Positions 63,911-64,000 of a DNA stretch of 64,000 nt are shown here, piece by piece. Made by a program: the position numbers and the translations under genes. Every line of letters starts with the position of its first letter. Position 1 is the stretch's first letter. Source of the DNA: Chionoecetes opilio (taxonomy: Eukaryota > Arthropoda > Malacostraca > Decapoda > Majidae); the NCBI GenBank assembly GCA_016584305.1, contig JACEEZ010001101.1, forward strand, positions 206,001-270,000. The letters are read 5' to 3'. The notes under the pieces are model-generated. The model had not been told where the DNA came from and made no database searches. It saw only the letters and a program-made list of their open reading frames with translations.

Positions 63911-64000
63911 TAATTCCTAAATACTAACTTAAAACATAATAATCATTAAACATAATTCCTAAATACTAATTTAAACAATCATTAAACTATCAACTAATTA

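Overview
This is a eukaryotic nuclear window, most likely from an arthropod and probably a decapod crustacean. The reasons are intron-rich genes with GT-AG introns, very dense microsatellites (AGT, GA/CT, CA, CCCA, TA, CTAT), CR1-like LINE tails, tRNA-derived SINEs and many families of short inverted-repeat transposons. The organism call is inference. The gene calls come from translating exons and checking that splice phases agree.

Three genes are well supported. (1) A USP19-type deubiquitinase on the + strand runs from 1353 to 19765. It has 17 exons, 3,464 coding bases in the window and about 1,153 residues. All phases agree across two CS/p23 domains, a USP core with Cys, His and Asp boxes, and a MYND finger inserted in the core. 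The start codon is not visible upstream. A long 3' UTR probably follows. (2) A Rab32-family small GTPase on the - strand runs from 39777 down to 30924. It has 8 coding exons in the preferred model and about 215 residues. It carries a local exon duplication, a frameshifted exon copy and a pogo/Tigger-like insertion 9 bp from a splice acceptor. (3) CPLANE2/RSG1, a planar-polarity/ciliogenesis small GTPase-like protein, runs on the + strand from 40801 to 44562 (5 exons, 227 residues). Genes 2 and 3 are head to head, with start codons about 1.0 kb apart. USP19 and Rab32 are tail to tail.

Layout: 1-1352 is AGT repeat, a foldback element, a TTAA-type MITE and a LINE tail. 1353-23020 is USP19 with repeat-filled introns. 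23020-30100 is mostly non-repetitive AT-rich DNA with a large palindrome and a 424-bp MITE. 30100-39777 is Rab32, with a broken non-LTR retrotransposon in intron 1. 40801-44562 is CPLANE2. 44563-64000 is mainly repeats, with a few exon-like islands (49446-49521, 60782-61019, 61238-61461) that I could not assign.

Two larger patterns stand out. First, sixteen full or partial copies of one roughly 212-bp MITE (TTAA target sites, ends CCCCTTGAGGCCCAGA) are scattered across the window. One is split by a 6.0-kb block at 56914-62915. The block is bounded by two inverted 0.8-kb elements, has TTA on both outer sides and contains gene-like fragments; it looks like a composite transposon. Second, several USP19 introns begin with a tandem array whose first unit is, or abuts, the 5' splice site, and other introns hold serial copies of the 3' splice site. 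Repeat growth in this gene appears to be seeded at exon borders.
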